64,000 nt of DNA from Rhodocyclales bacterium (GTDB lineage Bacteria > Pseudomonadota > Gammaproteobacteria > Burkholderiales > Rhodocyclaceae). Made by a program: the position numbers and the translations under genes. Each line of letters opens with the position of its first letter. Position 1 is the first letter of the stretch. Of the stretch, positions 7,485-20,779 are shown piece by piece. Where the stretch lies: positions 1-64,000 of the forward strand of contig JAQGMF010000010.1 of assembly GCA_028292505.1 (NCBI GenBank), given 5' to 3'. The notes under the pieces are model-generated. The model was not told where the DNA came from. It searched no databases and saw only the letters and a list, made by a program, of their open reading frames with translations.

Positions 7485-9797
7485 TTACTTCGCATATCCG
7501 CGCAGAATCTCCCGTCCCACATCCTTCCCGTTCACCCACATCACCGCATCCACCGGAACAGATTTCATTCCCTCACGCAAGATGCGCCGCCCCTTCGCTA
7601 CATCGGCGACGATGTGTGATGAACCCGTAATGCCACGTGCATTCACGTCAATCTGATCGCCGTCGATTTTCGCACTGGCATTCACCGCCGCAGCCTTGCG
7701 ACGAAAGGCCTCAAAATCCGTATCGCTGACGATGCCCTCTTCCGCATGCGCCCACACCGCGATCGAGCCTCGCCCTGCCACGCTGCTTTCCGCATGCTGT
7801 GCGGTGAGGCGCATCGCGTGGTATTGCGGACCGTCGTTGTAGAGCACGAAAGGCACGCTGCGACCTTGCACGTCCCAGGCATTGACGAGGCGTAGCGCGA
7901 CGGCGACATCCTGGCGCCGCAATGTGAGTGTGGCGCCGACGGGTACGCTAACTTGCTCGGCTTTGTATTCGTGGAAGTCGAAACCGCCGAGCAATTTTAC
8001 GGCCTGTTCATTCTTGCTCGTCTCTTCAAAACGCAGGTCGTTGATGCGCAGGCTGGTCTTGTTGGTCGAGGTGGAATACAGCCAGGCCCTGCAGGACACG
8101 GCGCCGGGTGGCGCGACATAGCTGTATGAGCGCTCGGCGAAATCTATCGTGCCGGCGCTGACCTTTTGCGCATGCTCGCCGCCGATGAGGTGTCTCTCGG
8201 CGTCGTAGAAGTTGAGATAGAGAAACACGTCGCCGCCCTGCATGGAGGCCTTGATGCGGTACTCATTGCCCGCCATGACATCGAAATAACGCGAAATGCC
8301 TACGCCAAGCTTGTCGTCCCTGTCGGTAAGCAGCACTTCGGCGTGGCCGTCTTTCTCCGTAATGCTGATCTGCGTACTGTCGCCATTCGGTGCGATATCG
8401 TAGTTCCATGCGCTGCTGGCATTGAAGAGTTTCAGTGGCTTGTCGTCTATCCAGAACTCCGCGTCGGCCGGCAGGGTGATGATGGATTCGAGCGCGGCGT
8501 TGTTGACAACGTCATTCTGGGTGGAGGCGACGAACAACACTTCGCCATCGTTCTGCACGCTACTGAGGAAGGGTTTGAGGTGCAGGGCCTTCATGTGGCC
8601 GGAGCCTGCTTCGAGCGTCTTGTTGGTACCGTAGTGATCGCGGTGGCCGTCCATGAAGAAGTCGATGATAGGGACATCTGCACCGCTGCCCATATTGATC
8701 ACCAGCGGCGCGTTGTCGTGACCCGCGGTGTAGCCGCTCTCGGCAGAGCTGATGCCGAAGTTGTGACCCATGTAATGCGACAGGCGCTTCTCGGGCTCCT
8801 CGCCCCAGCGCTCTGAAATGAAGCGCGGGAAAGGCCCACCGAGCCATTGGCGCGCAGCCTCGGGCGGCTGTGCCCAGGCATAGAACTCGTACGGGCCACG
8901 CTGATCGACACGTTGTGTCGGCGCAGCTTCGAGCCAGCCGGTCTCGACCATCTTGGTGTTGAGCGCGGCGACGTTGAACAGGCGGTCGTAGTCGCGACTG
9001 TGCACGCCGCCGAGACGCATGCCAGGTGAATACCAGTGCAATGCAATGTCGTGCCAGAAGAAAGCCAATCCATCGTTCGCCATCTGTCGCGTGGCCCCGT
9101 CGTTCGACAGATTGGCGATGAGCGACAGGTTGTCGAGATCGACTTCGAAATAGGTGGGGCTGAGGAATTCATTGATGCCGGTGCGCGCGGTGTAGGCCAG
9201 CCAGTCACGCAGCATGTTGCGCCCCTGCGTCGCTAACGCCTCGTCGTGCAAACTCTCGCCTATCGCGATGAGGTTCCAGGTCTTCATAAGAAAGATGTTG
9301 GTGTAGCTGATGCGAACGTCATGGCGTGTGATGCCAGTCTTGGCCAGCGTCATGAGCTTGTCGAGCGCGATGCGTTGCGTGGCGCTCAGGCGATCCGGGA
9401 ACAACAAGGGAATAAGTGCGAGACGGCGCATGACAAACTCGATGCCGTTGCGGTCGACGAGCTTCTGGTCGCCCTGATACCAATTGATGTTGCCGTAGCT
9501 GCGGCTCGTTGGATCGGTGTCCTGCATGGCGACCAGCGCGTTCAATGCCTGCCCGATTTTCTGCGCGTCGTAGCTCACCGCAATGGCATCGAGCGCGAAG
9601 TCGGCGGCGTCGATGGAAGTCTGGCCCTTGCGCAACTCGCCGTGATCGAACAAGCGGCTCCAGCGTGCGTCAAGCGATTGGGTGATGCGTGTTCGGGTGG
9701 CTTCGTCGGCTTGCCAAAGCTTGGCCGGGGCAGCGCTAGCGAGCGTTGCAAAGAGACAGATCAGAGCGCAGAAAAGGGCGATGAGGATGCGGCGCAT
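7485..9797 (-). CDS. large secreted protein, alpha-helical toroid-like plus beta-sandwich, family not recognised
   Basis: A 770-residue exported protein. Residues 1-22 are a signal peptide with cleavage after ASA. Residues ~25-330 are helical repeats rich in Trp, Tyr and Asn, with motifs such as NINWYQGDQKLVDRNGIEF, YTNIFLMKTWNLIAIGE, EFLSPTYFEVDLDNLSLIAN and GGVHSRDYDRLFN. This is the texture of (alpha/alpha) toroid polysaccharide lyases and glycoside hydrolases, where Asn, Tyr, His and Arg line the groove. Residues ~475-590 look like a jelly-roll carbohydrate-binding module (GGDVFLYLNFYDAERHLIGG). The C-terminal ~150 residues are beta-rich, as in heparinase- or PL8-type lyases. A secreted glycan-degrading enzyme is my inference; the family is not identified. 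It stands alone, convergent with the regulator, with no transporter or other carbohydrate gene beside it. Confidence 0.6.
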   Translation of the reverse strand: MRRILIALFCALICLFATLASAAPAKLWQADEATRTRITQSLDARWSRLFDHGELRKGQTSIDAADFALDAIAVSYDAQKIGQALNALVAMQDTDPTSRSYGNINWYQGDQKLVDRNGIEFVMRRLALIPLLFPDRLSATQRIALDKLMTLAKTGITRHDVRISYTNIFLMKTWNLIAIGESLHDEALATQGRNMLRDWLAYTARTGINEFLSPTYFEVDLDNLSLIANLSNDGATRQMANDGLAFFWHDIALHWYSPGMRLGGVHSRDYDRLFNVAALNTKMVETGWLEAAPTQRVDQRGPYEFYAWAQPPEAARQWLGGPFPRFISERWGEEPEKRLSHYMGHNFGISSAESGYTAGHDNAPLVINMGSGADVPIIDFFMDGHRDHYGTNKTLEAGSGHMKALHLKPFLSSVQNDGEVLFVASTQNDVVNNAALESIITLPADAEFWIDDKPLKLFNASSAWNYDIAPNGDSTQISITEKDGHAEVLLTDRDDKLGVGISRYFDVMAGNEYRIKASMQGGDVFLYLNFYDAERHLIGGEHAQKVSAGTIDFAERSYSYVAPPGAVSCRAWLYSTSTNKTSLRINDLRFEETSKNEQAVKLLGGFDFHEYKAEQVSVPVGATLTLRRQDVAVALRLVNAWDVQGRSVPFVLYNDGPQYHAMRLTAQHAESSVAGRGSIAVWAHAEEGIVSDTDFEAFRRKAAAVNASAKIDGDQIDVNARGITGSSHIVADVAKGRRILREGMKSVPVDAVMWVNGKDVGREILRGYAK

Positions 9798-10115
9798 GCA
9801 GTAGCTCCGTGCGGGAGGAACGGCTAGTCTGGACGCGTTTGGTTCGAGCTTGTGAGGTAGGTGACGAACGAAAATCCTAAAACCATCGAATACTTCCCGA
9901 CCTGAATTTCAGGCAACGCGGCTCACAGAATAGGTTCTTGGAACCTGGAAGTTTTCCCCTGCTCCCTGCGCGCGCCGCCACTCCTCGCGGTCGTCTGCCT
10001 ATTCGCTACGCTCTTATGCGCGATGAACTGGGACCTCTCAAGCACGACGTCCGATAGTCGACTATCGCCCAAGCGCAGTGGCAAACTGCGATCTCTCTCT
10101 GCTCCCCAATCCGCC
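9798..10115. other. divergent intergenic region with a 16-bp palindrome
   Basis: No gene seen. It should hold promoters for the secreted protein (leftward) and the HD hydrolase (rightward). A perfect palindrome CGATAGTCGACTATCG lies at 10052-10067, 48 bases before the HD start. It could be an operator or a chance SalI-centred palindrome. Confidence 0.5.
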
Positions 10116-10688
10116 ATGTCCGATACTTCTCGCCTGCTCGGCTTTGCTCTCGTTCTGGATCGTTTGAAAGCCGTTGAGCGCCGAACCAGCCCGTCCGGTC
10201 TTGCACGCGTCGAAAACAGTGCGGAGCACAGCTGGCATGGCGCGATCTGTGCACTGTTGTTGGAGCAAGAATGTAGCTTCAAAGTTGACGCGCGCCATGC
10301 GGCATTGCTATTCCTCATGCATGACGTACCAGAAATAGAATGTGGCGACACCTTCGTCTATGCGGCCCAGCGCAACGATGCTCAAGTTCGAGAGGCGGAG
10401 GCATTGACACATTTGCTGATGACATTGCCGCAGCAAACGGCAGAAAGTCTGCGTGCCTTATGGGACGAATTCTGCGCGAATGACACACCTGAAGCGCGTT
10501 ATGCCAATGCGCTAGACCGTCTATTGCCCGTTTTGCACAATATCGACCATGGTGGCCAAGTTTGGCGTGAGAACAACGTCAACTTGGCGCAGGTGATGGC
10601 GCGCAATGAGTTCATTGCGGAGGTGTTGCCCGCCGTGTGGGACATTGTCAAGCCTCAGATCGAGGCGATCTTCGCTAACCCTGCTTAA
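10116..10688 (+). CDS. HD-domain phosphohydrolase (YfbR/HDDC2-like)
   Basis: A 190-residue HD-superfamily metal-dependent phosphohydrolase. The metal-binding residues are visible in order: His in ENSAEHSWHGA, the HD pair in LLFLMHDVPEIECGDTF, and a distal Asp in NALDRLLPVLHNI. That pattern and size fit YfbR/HDDC2-type 5'-deoxynucleotidases, which hydrolyse dNMPs in the cytoplasm; the exact substrate is unproven. The start at 10116 (MSDTSRLLGFALVLDRL) matches family N termini, while an upstream ATG at 10023 adds a Ser-rich, non-homologous leader. It converges on gltD across a shared terminator. Confidence 0.83.
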   Translation: MSDTSRLLGFALVLDRLKAVERRTSPSGLARVENSAEHSWHGAICALLLEQECSFKVDARHAALLFLMHDVPEIECGDTFVYAAQRNDAQVREAEALTHLLMTLPQQTAESLRALWDEFCANDTPEARYANALDRLLPVLHNIDHGGQVWRENNVNLAQVMARNEFIAEVLPAVWDIVKPQIEAIFANPA

Positions 10689-10716
10689 AAAAAATAAAGG
10701 GCCGCGATGCGGCCCA
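10686..10716 (-). terminator. terminator of gltBD
   Basis: Stem GGGCCGC / GCGGCCC at 10699-10715. Read on the minus strand it is followed by TTTATTTTTTTT, a strong intrinsic terminator downstream of gltD. The T run on the plus side is weak. Confidence 0.85.
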
Positions 10717-10744
10717 GTGTTTTCTCATGCAGTGAATATTTCGC

Positions 10745-12229
10745 TCAGCGCGGCAATACGCTCGAACCCATCAGGAACGCATCCACCTCACGCGCAGCCT
10801 GACGGCCTTCGCGAATCGCCCATACGACAAGCGACTGACCGCGACGCGTGTCGCCAGCTGCGAAAACCTTCGGTACGTTAGTGGCATAACAGCCAGGCCC
10901 GTCGGTCGTCGCCTTGGCGTTGCCGCGCGCGTCCTTGTCGACACCAAAACCTTCGAGCAATGCGCCAACGGGGTTGGTGAAGCCCATCGCGAGGAAGGCC
11001 GCTTCCGCAGGGATTTCCTTTTCCGAGCCCGGCACTTCGCTCATCTTCATCTGGCCGGTCTTGTCGTCGCGCTTCCACTCGACTTCGGCCGTGACCAGTG
11101 CTTTGAGCTTGCCGTTCTCGCCGCGGAATTCTTTAGTGGTGATCGACCAGTCGCGATCGCAGCCTTCTTCGTGCGACGACGAAGTACGCAGCTTGGTCGG
11201 CCAGTAGGGCCAGACCAGCATTTTGTTCTCCTGCTCAGGCGGCTGTGGCATCAGTTCAAATTGCAGCACGCTCTTGGCGCCTTGGCGATTGGATGTGCCG
11301 ACGCAATCGGAACCGGTATCGCCACCGCCGATGACAACGACATTCTTGCCTGCCACCTTCAATTGGTCCTTGAGTTTGTCGCCGGCGTTGACCTTGTTCT
11401 GCTGCGGCAGGAATTCCATGGCGAAGTACACGCCTTCGAGGTCGCGGCCAGGAATCGGCAAATCGCGTGGCATTTCGGAACCGCCGGAGAGAATCACGGC
11501 GTCGAAGTCCTTGAGCATTTGCTTGGGTTTAATCTTTTCCTTGGCATCGCTGCCGATCTTGCCGGGCAGGTCTGCGTCGCCCACATAGACGCTGGTCTTG
11601 AAGACCACGCCTTCCGCTTGCATCTGGGCGATGCGGCGGTCGATGTGGCTCTTCTCCATCTTGAAATCAGGAATGCCATAACGCAGCAGGCCGCCGATGC
11701 GGTCGCGCTTTTCGAACACGGTCACGTCATGGCCAACACGCGCAAGCTGTTGCGCAGCCGCCAGGCCTGCGGGGCCGGAGCCGACGACAGCAATCTTCTT
11801 GCCGGTTTTCTGGCTCGCTGGTTGCGGCACAACCCAGCCGCTTTCCCAGGCCTTGTCGATGATGGCGTGCTCAATCGACTTGATGCCTACTGGCAGCTCG
11901 TGAATACCCAAAGTGCATGCGGCCTCGCACGGTGCAGGACAGATGCGGCCGGTGAACTCGGGAAAGTTATTGGTGGAATGCAGCACGTCGATAGCTTCGC
12001 GCCAGTTCTGTGTGTAAACCAGGTCGTTGAAATCGGGGATGATGTTGTTGACCGGGCAGCCGTTGTTGCAAAACGGTATGCCGCAATCCATGCAACGTGC
12101 GCCCTGCACTTTTGCCTGCTCGTCCGACAAACGCATGACGAATTCTTTGTAATGCTTCTTGCGCGATTCGACGGCCTCGTAACCCTCTTCCTGCCGCTCG
12201 AACTCCATGAAGCCTGTGACTTTACCCAT
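10745..12229 (-). CDS. gltD: glutamate synthase (NADPH) small subunit
   Basis: GltD oxidises NADPH and passes electrons to GltB for conversion of 2-oxoglutarate and glutamine to two glutamates. The 494-residue protein has the N-terminal 4Fe-4S cysteine region ([14 protein letters not shown], then CPAPCEAAC), an FAD-binding GxGxxG ([12 protein letters not shown], about residue 150) and an NADPH-binding [15 protein letters not shown]. The C terminus carries [21 protein letters not shown]. Length is normal. It is the second gene of a gltB-gltD operon, 53 bases after gltB, and ends at a strong terminator. Confidence 0.96.
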   Translation of the reverse strand: MGKVTGFMEFERQEEGYEAVESRKKHYKEFVMRLSDEQAKVQGARCMDCGIPFCNNGCPVNNIIPDFNDLVYTQNWREAIDVLHSTNNFPEFTGRICPAPCEAACTLGIHELPVGIKSIEHAIIDKAWESGWVVPQPASQKTGKKIAVVGSGPAGLAAAQQLARVGHDVTVFEKRDRIGGLLRYGIPDFKMEKSHIDRRIAQMQAEGVVFKTSVYVGDADLPGKIGSDAKEKIKPKQMLKDFDAVILSGGSEMPRDLPIPGRDLEGVYFAMEFLPQQNKVNAGDKLKDQLKVAGKNVVVIGGGDTGSDCVGTSNRQGAKSVLQFELMPQPPEQENKMLVWPYWPTKLRTSSSHEEGCDRDWSITTKEFRGENGKLKALVTAEVEWKRDDKTGQMKMSEVPGSEKEIPAEAAFLAMGFTNPVGALLEGFGVDKDARGNAKATTDGPGCYATNVPKVFAAGDTRRGQSLVVWAIREGRQAAREVDAFLMGSSVLPR

Positions 12230-12282
12230 TTCAAATTACCCCGATATCAAGCCCAAAATTTACTTCAAGCGGAAAATAGACC

Positions 12283-16959
<4,677 letters not shown>

Positions 16960-17018
16960 CTCGTCACTCCTTACCGGATTCGCAGGCGGCCGCACGCGGC
17001 ACCGACTGGCACAGGCTA

Positions 17019-17230
17019 GAAATATAAAACCTCAAGCCGCACAATCCAAGAAATATAATTAGGGGTCAGAGTGTAATTATTAAACGCACAAACACAGTGC
17101 GGTTTAAAATTAGGGACAGATCTGTTTGGGCCATAACGGTGCGGTTTAATGGCAAAAAATCCCGTCAATGAATTCCTTGGTGCGATTTGGTTTGCTGCTC
17201 GAAAGGGGCGGCAGTTGATCCGTCGGCGAA
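17019..17230. repeat. RAYT-flanking repeat sequences upstream of gltB
   Basis: Contains ATTAGGGGTCAGAGTGTAAT (17058-17077) and ATTAGGGACAGATCTGTTT (17109-17127), plus two copies of GTGCGGTTTAA (17098-17108, 17140-17150). Such AGGGxCAGA direct repeats commonly flank REP-associated transposase genes. They lie between gltB and the transposase, so they may carry or disturb the gltB promoter. Confidence 0.6.
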
Positions 17231-17911
17231 TCAGGTACGGCGCGGTCGGCCCTTGGGCAAGGGCGCGATGCGGCGATTGGCTTCCGCTTCGCCGCTGAGA
17301 TCCATTTCGCCAAGCAGCCAGCCGCGGTGCGCAGCATAACGAATGGCAGCAAGTTCCTCGGGTGGCTCGCCCGCATCGAGCATTGCGCCGTAGGCCGCCT
17401 GCCGCTCAAATGGCGTATTGCCCAAGGCCCAATAGCGCGCATGGTCGGTCAACAGCGGATCGGGGGCCAGGCCAAGATGATGTCGGCAGCTTGACCATGC
17501 ATAGTGAGCGGCCTCCGCGACCAGTCCTGCGCGCACCGGATTACGCTCTATGTAGCGATAGCAAGCCAGCAGATAGCGTGTCGGCTCTATGACGGTCGAG
17601 CGATAGCGCCCTTCCCACAAGGTGCCGCTGCGTACATGGCGGTCGTTAAAATAGCGCACATAGCGCCTGCCCACGCGTTGCATCAGTCCGCCCGCAGCGC
17701 GCTCCTCGGTCGGCGTAGTCAGCAGGTGAACGTGATTCGGCATCATGACGTAGGCATGTATCGGGATGCCCGTCTCGCGCGCCGAATTGCGCAGGATGTC
17801 CCGATACTGCTGAAAATCGGCGTCATCCACAAAAATGCCAACGCCATTGTTGCCACGCTGCAGGATCAGCAGCGGCATGCCGGGCACATGAAGACGGGGG
17901 AGACGGCTCAT
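17231..17911 (-). mobile_element. REP-associated tyrosine transposase (RAYT, Y1_Tnp), copy 1
   Basis: A 226-residue Y1 (IS200-like) transposase domain. It has the HUH metal-binding motif in MMPNHVHLLTTPT, the LQRGNN start typical of TnpA-REP proteins, and the YRYIERNPVRAGLV helix with its conserved Tyr/Asn region, followed by WSSCRHH. RAYTs are thought to nick and move short palindromic REP elements and are usually single-copy, domesticated genes. It sits between dgt and gltB, which are normally adjacent in Betaproteobacteria, indicating insertion. Its N terminus differs clearly from the second RAYT at 56.7 kb, so they are separate subfamilies. Confidence 0.88.
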
Positions 17912-17962
17912 GGAAACGAATGATGGCTCGCGTTTGACGCGAAATGATGAAGTGGCAAGCGC

Positions 17963-19084
17963 CTAGCCAATCGCGAACAGCCGCTGGTGCTCTTTCATTG
18001 CATAGCGATCCGTCATACCAGCAATATAGTCTGCGATCGCACGCGCTTTATCTTCACGTGCGCGCTGCTGGAATTTCGGCGGGAGTAAGCGCACATCACT
18101 CGTGAAAGCATCGAACAGCTCGGTGATGGTGCGCTTGGCTTTGCTCATTTCGCGCAGCACCTGGTAATGCCAATAAAGATTTTCGCGCAGGAATCTTTGT
18201 AGTTGCAGAAGCTCCTCGCGCATGGCCACGGAGAAAGCCACGAGCGGCTGTGCCGCGCGCACATCCGCAATTGTTTCGACACCAGCAACGAGAATGTTCT
18301 GTCTCGTCTGCTCAATCAGATCAAGTGCGAAATCGTTGATCATGCGCCGTACTGTTTCGTGGATGAGACGCCGTCCCGCCAGGCCCGGATACTGAGTCTG
18401 CAATGCCGCGCTGTGCCGCGAGAATGCTTCGACCTGCTGAAGCTGTTCGAAGGTGATGAGCCCCGCGCGCAAGCCATCGTCCACGTCGTGGTTGTTGTAC
18501 GCCACGGCATCGGCGAGATTACACAGCTGTGCTTCGAGCGAGGGCTGAGTCTTGTCGAGAAAGCGCTGACCGACATCGCCCAGCAGCGCCGCGTTTTTGA
18601 GCGAGCAATGCTTGAGGATACCTTCGCGCGTTTCGAAAGTAAGATTGAGCCCATCGAATTCGGCGTAGCGCTCTTCGAGTACGTCGACGATGCGCAGCGA
18701 CTGTAGATTATGTTCGAAGCCACCTGAATCCTTCATGCAGTCGTTCAAGGCGTCTTGCCCGGCATGTCCGAAAGGCGTGTGCCCGAGGTCATGCGATAAC
18801 GAGATTGCTTCCACCAGATCTTCGTTGAGCTTGAGCGCACGCGCCAGCGAGCGAGCGATCTGCGCGACCTCGATGCTATGCGTCAACCGTGTGCGAAACA
18901 GGTCGCCCTCATGATTCACGAAAACCTGGGTCTTGTACTCCAACCGCCGAAAGGCCGTGCAATGGATGACGCGGTCGCGATCACGCTGGAATTCGCTGCG
19001 TGAGGCCGGCGCAGGCTCGGCCGCTGCCCGGCCGCGACTGTTGTCATCGGATACGGCATAGGGTGCAAGCAAACTATCTGTCAT
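17963..19084 (-). CDS. dgt: dGTP triphosphohydrolase-like protein
   Basis: An HD-superfamily enzyme hydrolysing dGTP (or other dNTPs) to the deoxynucleoside and triphosphate. The 373-residue protein has [22 protein letters not shown], the histidine [10 protein letters not shown], the core [17 protein letters not shown] and the distal Asp in [16 protein letters not shown], as in the shorter Dgt type 2 group. The start at 19084 lies one base after the aroB stop, so the genes are coupled; an upstream start would run far into aroB. The aroK-aroB-dgt-gltB order is classical for Betaproteobacteria, which argues for housekeeping rather than phage defence. Confidence 0.92.
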   Translation of the reverse strand: MTDSLLAPYAVSDDNSRGRAAAEPAPASRSEFQRDRDRVIHCTAFRRLEYKTQVFVNHEGDLFRTRLTHSIEVAQIARSLARALKLNEDLVEAISLSHDLGHTPFGHAGQDALNDCMKDSGGFEHNLQSLRIVDVLEERYAEFDGLNLTFETREGILKHCSLKNAALLGDVGQRFLDKTQPSLEAQLCNLADAVAYNNHDVDDGLRAGLITFEQLQQVEAFSRHSAALQTQYPGLAGRRLIHETVRRMINDFALDLIEQTRQNILVAGVETIADVRAAQPLVAFSVAMREELLQLQRFLRENLYWHYQVLREMSKAKRTITELFDAFTSDVRLLPPKFQQRAREDKARAIADYIAGMTDRYAMKEHQRLFAIG

Positions 19085-19085
19085 A

Positions 19086-20168
19086 TCAGGCAGTGCACGT
19101 TTCAATCGACGCTTCGATATCAGCAATCGATGCATCATCCCGGATGACGGCACGACCGATACGATCAAGCAGAATCAGACGAAGCCGCCCATCCTCTACC
19201 TTTTTGTCATGTCGCATCAGTTCCAAGTAGCGCCCGGCCCCGAGTGCAGGACCTTTCACGGGCAAGCCGGCACGCTCGAACAGGCGACGAATTCGCTCGA
19301 CATCGGCACGACTGAGCATACCGAGTCGCGCAGAAAGTTCCGCCGCCATGACCGCACCTGCCGCCACCGCCTCGCCATGTAACCAGGCGCCATACCCCAT
19401 ACCGGTTTCGATGGCATGGCCAAAAGTGTGGCCCAGATTGAGGTGCGCGCGTTCGCCCTGCTCGGTCTCATCCGCGATCACCACGGCCGCCTTGATGCGG
19501 CAATTCCACTCCACGGCCTCCGCCAGCAATTCCAGATCGCACGCCAGCAATCCATCCATGTTTGCTTCGAGCCAATCCACGCGTGCAGCATCGCGAATCA
19601 GCGCATGTTTGATCACTTCAGCCAGACCCGCGCGCAACTCGCGCAACGGCAGCGTGCGCAAAGTGCCCACATCGGCGAGCACCAGCCTCGGCTGATAAAA
19701 TGCACCTATCATATTTTTGCCGAGTGGGTGGTTGATTGCAGTTTTACCGCCTACCGAAGAGTCAACCTGCGACAACAAGGTGGTCGGCACCTGAATGAAT
19801 GGCACACCACGTTGATAAGTCGCAGCCGCAAAGCCTGTCATATCGCCGATCACGCCACCACCCAGCGCGATCAGCGTCACCGCGCGCTCGCAGCGCGCTT
19901 CCAGCAAACCCGAGAAAATGCGATTGAGCGTTTCCCAATTCTTGTTGGCTTCGCCGTCCGGCAACACGATTGGCGTAACGACAACGCCAGCATCGCGCAA
20001 GGCCGCCGAAAACGTTTCGAGATAAATTGGACCCACTACATCGTTGGTAACGATGGCTACACGAGGGCGTTGCAGGTACGGCAGGACGAGGTCCGACTGC
20101 GACAGCAATCCCTGCCCTATGCGAATCGGATAAGCGCGATTACCCAGCGCTACGTCGAGTGTGCGCAC
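19086..20168 (-). CDS. aroB: 3-dehydroquinate synthase
   Basis: Second step of the shikimate pathway: DAHP to 3-dehydroquinate, with NAD+ and a divalent metal in the cytoplasm. Key motifs are [10 protein letters not shown], the nucleotide-binding [19 protein letters not shown], the substrate-binding [18 protein letters not shown] and the metal ligands in GHTFGHAIE and HGEAVAAG. About 360 residues, normal. GTG at 20168 ([15 protein letters not shown]) aligns with family N termini. The ATG at 20180 would have its AAGGA box touching the start codon. It overlaps the end of aroK in either case and is followed by dgt with no gap. Confidence 0.95.
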   Translation of the reverse strand: MRTLDVALGNRAYPIRIGQGLLSQSDLVLPYLQRPRVAIVTNDVVGPIYLETFSAALRDAGVVVTPIVLPDGEANKNWETLNRIFSGLLEARCERAVTLIALGGGVIGDMTGFAAATYQRGVPFIQVPTTLLSQVDSSVGGKTAINHPLGKNMIGAFYQPRLVLADVGTLRTLPLRELRAGLAEVIKHALIRDAARVDWLEANMDGLLACDLELLAEAVEWNCRIKAAVVIADETEQGERAHLNLGHTFGHAIETGMGYGAWLHGEAVAAGAVMAAELSARLGMLSRADVERIRRLFERAGLPVKGPALGAGRYLELMRHDKKVEDGRLRLILLDRIGRAVIRDDASIADIEASIETCTA

Positions 20169-20686
20169 TGCTTTTCCCATTCCTTGAGAATACGACTGAC
20201 TGCGGCTTGCGAGTTATTGCGCGCGCCATCCACAACAAGATCGGCAACTTCACGATAGAGCGCATCGCGTTGCTCGCGCAATCCTTCCAGTTTCGCACGC
20301 GGATCTGCCACCTGAAGCAAGGGCCTGTTGGTGTCATGGCGCGTGCGGTCGAGCAAGACGTGAGTGGGTACATCCAGGTAAATCACCCAGCCGGTACTCG
20401 CCATCACGGCGCGGTTTGCGGCATCCAGTATTGCACCGCCACCAGTGGCCATGACGATGCCCGCATGCTGGGAAAGCTCGGCAATCACCGAAGCTTCGCG
20501 CTTGCGAAAGCCCGCCTCGCCTTCCATTTCAAAAATGATGGGAACACGTACTCCGGTACGATGCTCGATTTCATGGTCCGAATCGACAAAACGCCGACCC
20601 AAGCGACGTGCCAAAGCCCGACCGATCGTAGTCTTGCCCGAGCCCATAAGGCCCACCAGATAGATATTGCCAGACTGGAGGTTCAC
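20150..20686 (-). CDS. aroK: shikimate kinase
   Basis: Phosphorylates shikimate at O3 with ATP. The 178-residue protein has the Walker A loop [15 protein letters not shown] near residue 12, the shikimate-binding [11 protein letters not shown], the [12 protein letters not shown] segment, the [14 protein letters not shown] motif and the lid [11 protein letters not shown]. Normal length. It is the first gene of aroK-aroB-dgt and follows the pil operon after a strong terminator, so it probably has its own promoter in the ~90 bases after pilQ, in addition to any readthrough. Confidence 0.96.
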   Translation of the reverse strand: MNLQSGNIYLVGLMGSGKTTIGRALARRLGRRFVDSDHEIEHRTGVRVPIIFEMEGEAGFRKREASVIAELSQHAGIVMATGGGAILDAANRAVMASTGWVIYLDVPTHVLLDRTRHDTNRPLLQVADPRAKLEGLREQRDALYREVADLVVDGARNNSQAAVSRILKEWEKQCAHST

Positions 20687-20717
20687 GTGGCAATTCTATT
20701 GCAGGAGAGGTGCATCG

Positions 20718-20758
20718 GGCAAAATAAAGCCGTCGCGGACTTGGTCCGTGACGGCTTT
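20718..20758 (-). terminator. terminator between pilQ and aroK
   Basis: Minus-strand stem AAAGCCGTCACGGAC / GTCCGCGACGGCTTT with a short loop, followed by ATTTTG. Placed 20 bases after the pilQ stop, it separates the pilus operon from aroKB-dgt. Confidence 0.85.
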
Positions 20759-20779
20759 GCATGGCCATACCAACTTCTA

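Noticed and set aside
10116-10688. HD hydrolase as part of a defence system
   Set aside because: No partner genes such as cyclases or sensors beside it, and motifs fit a housekeeping deoxynucleotidase.
17963-19084. dgt as an antiphage dNTP-depletion gene
   Set aside because: It lies in the conserved aroK-aroB-dgt-gltBD order and is coupled to aroB, so a housekeeping role is more likely.
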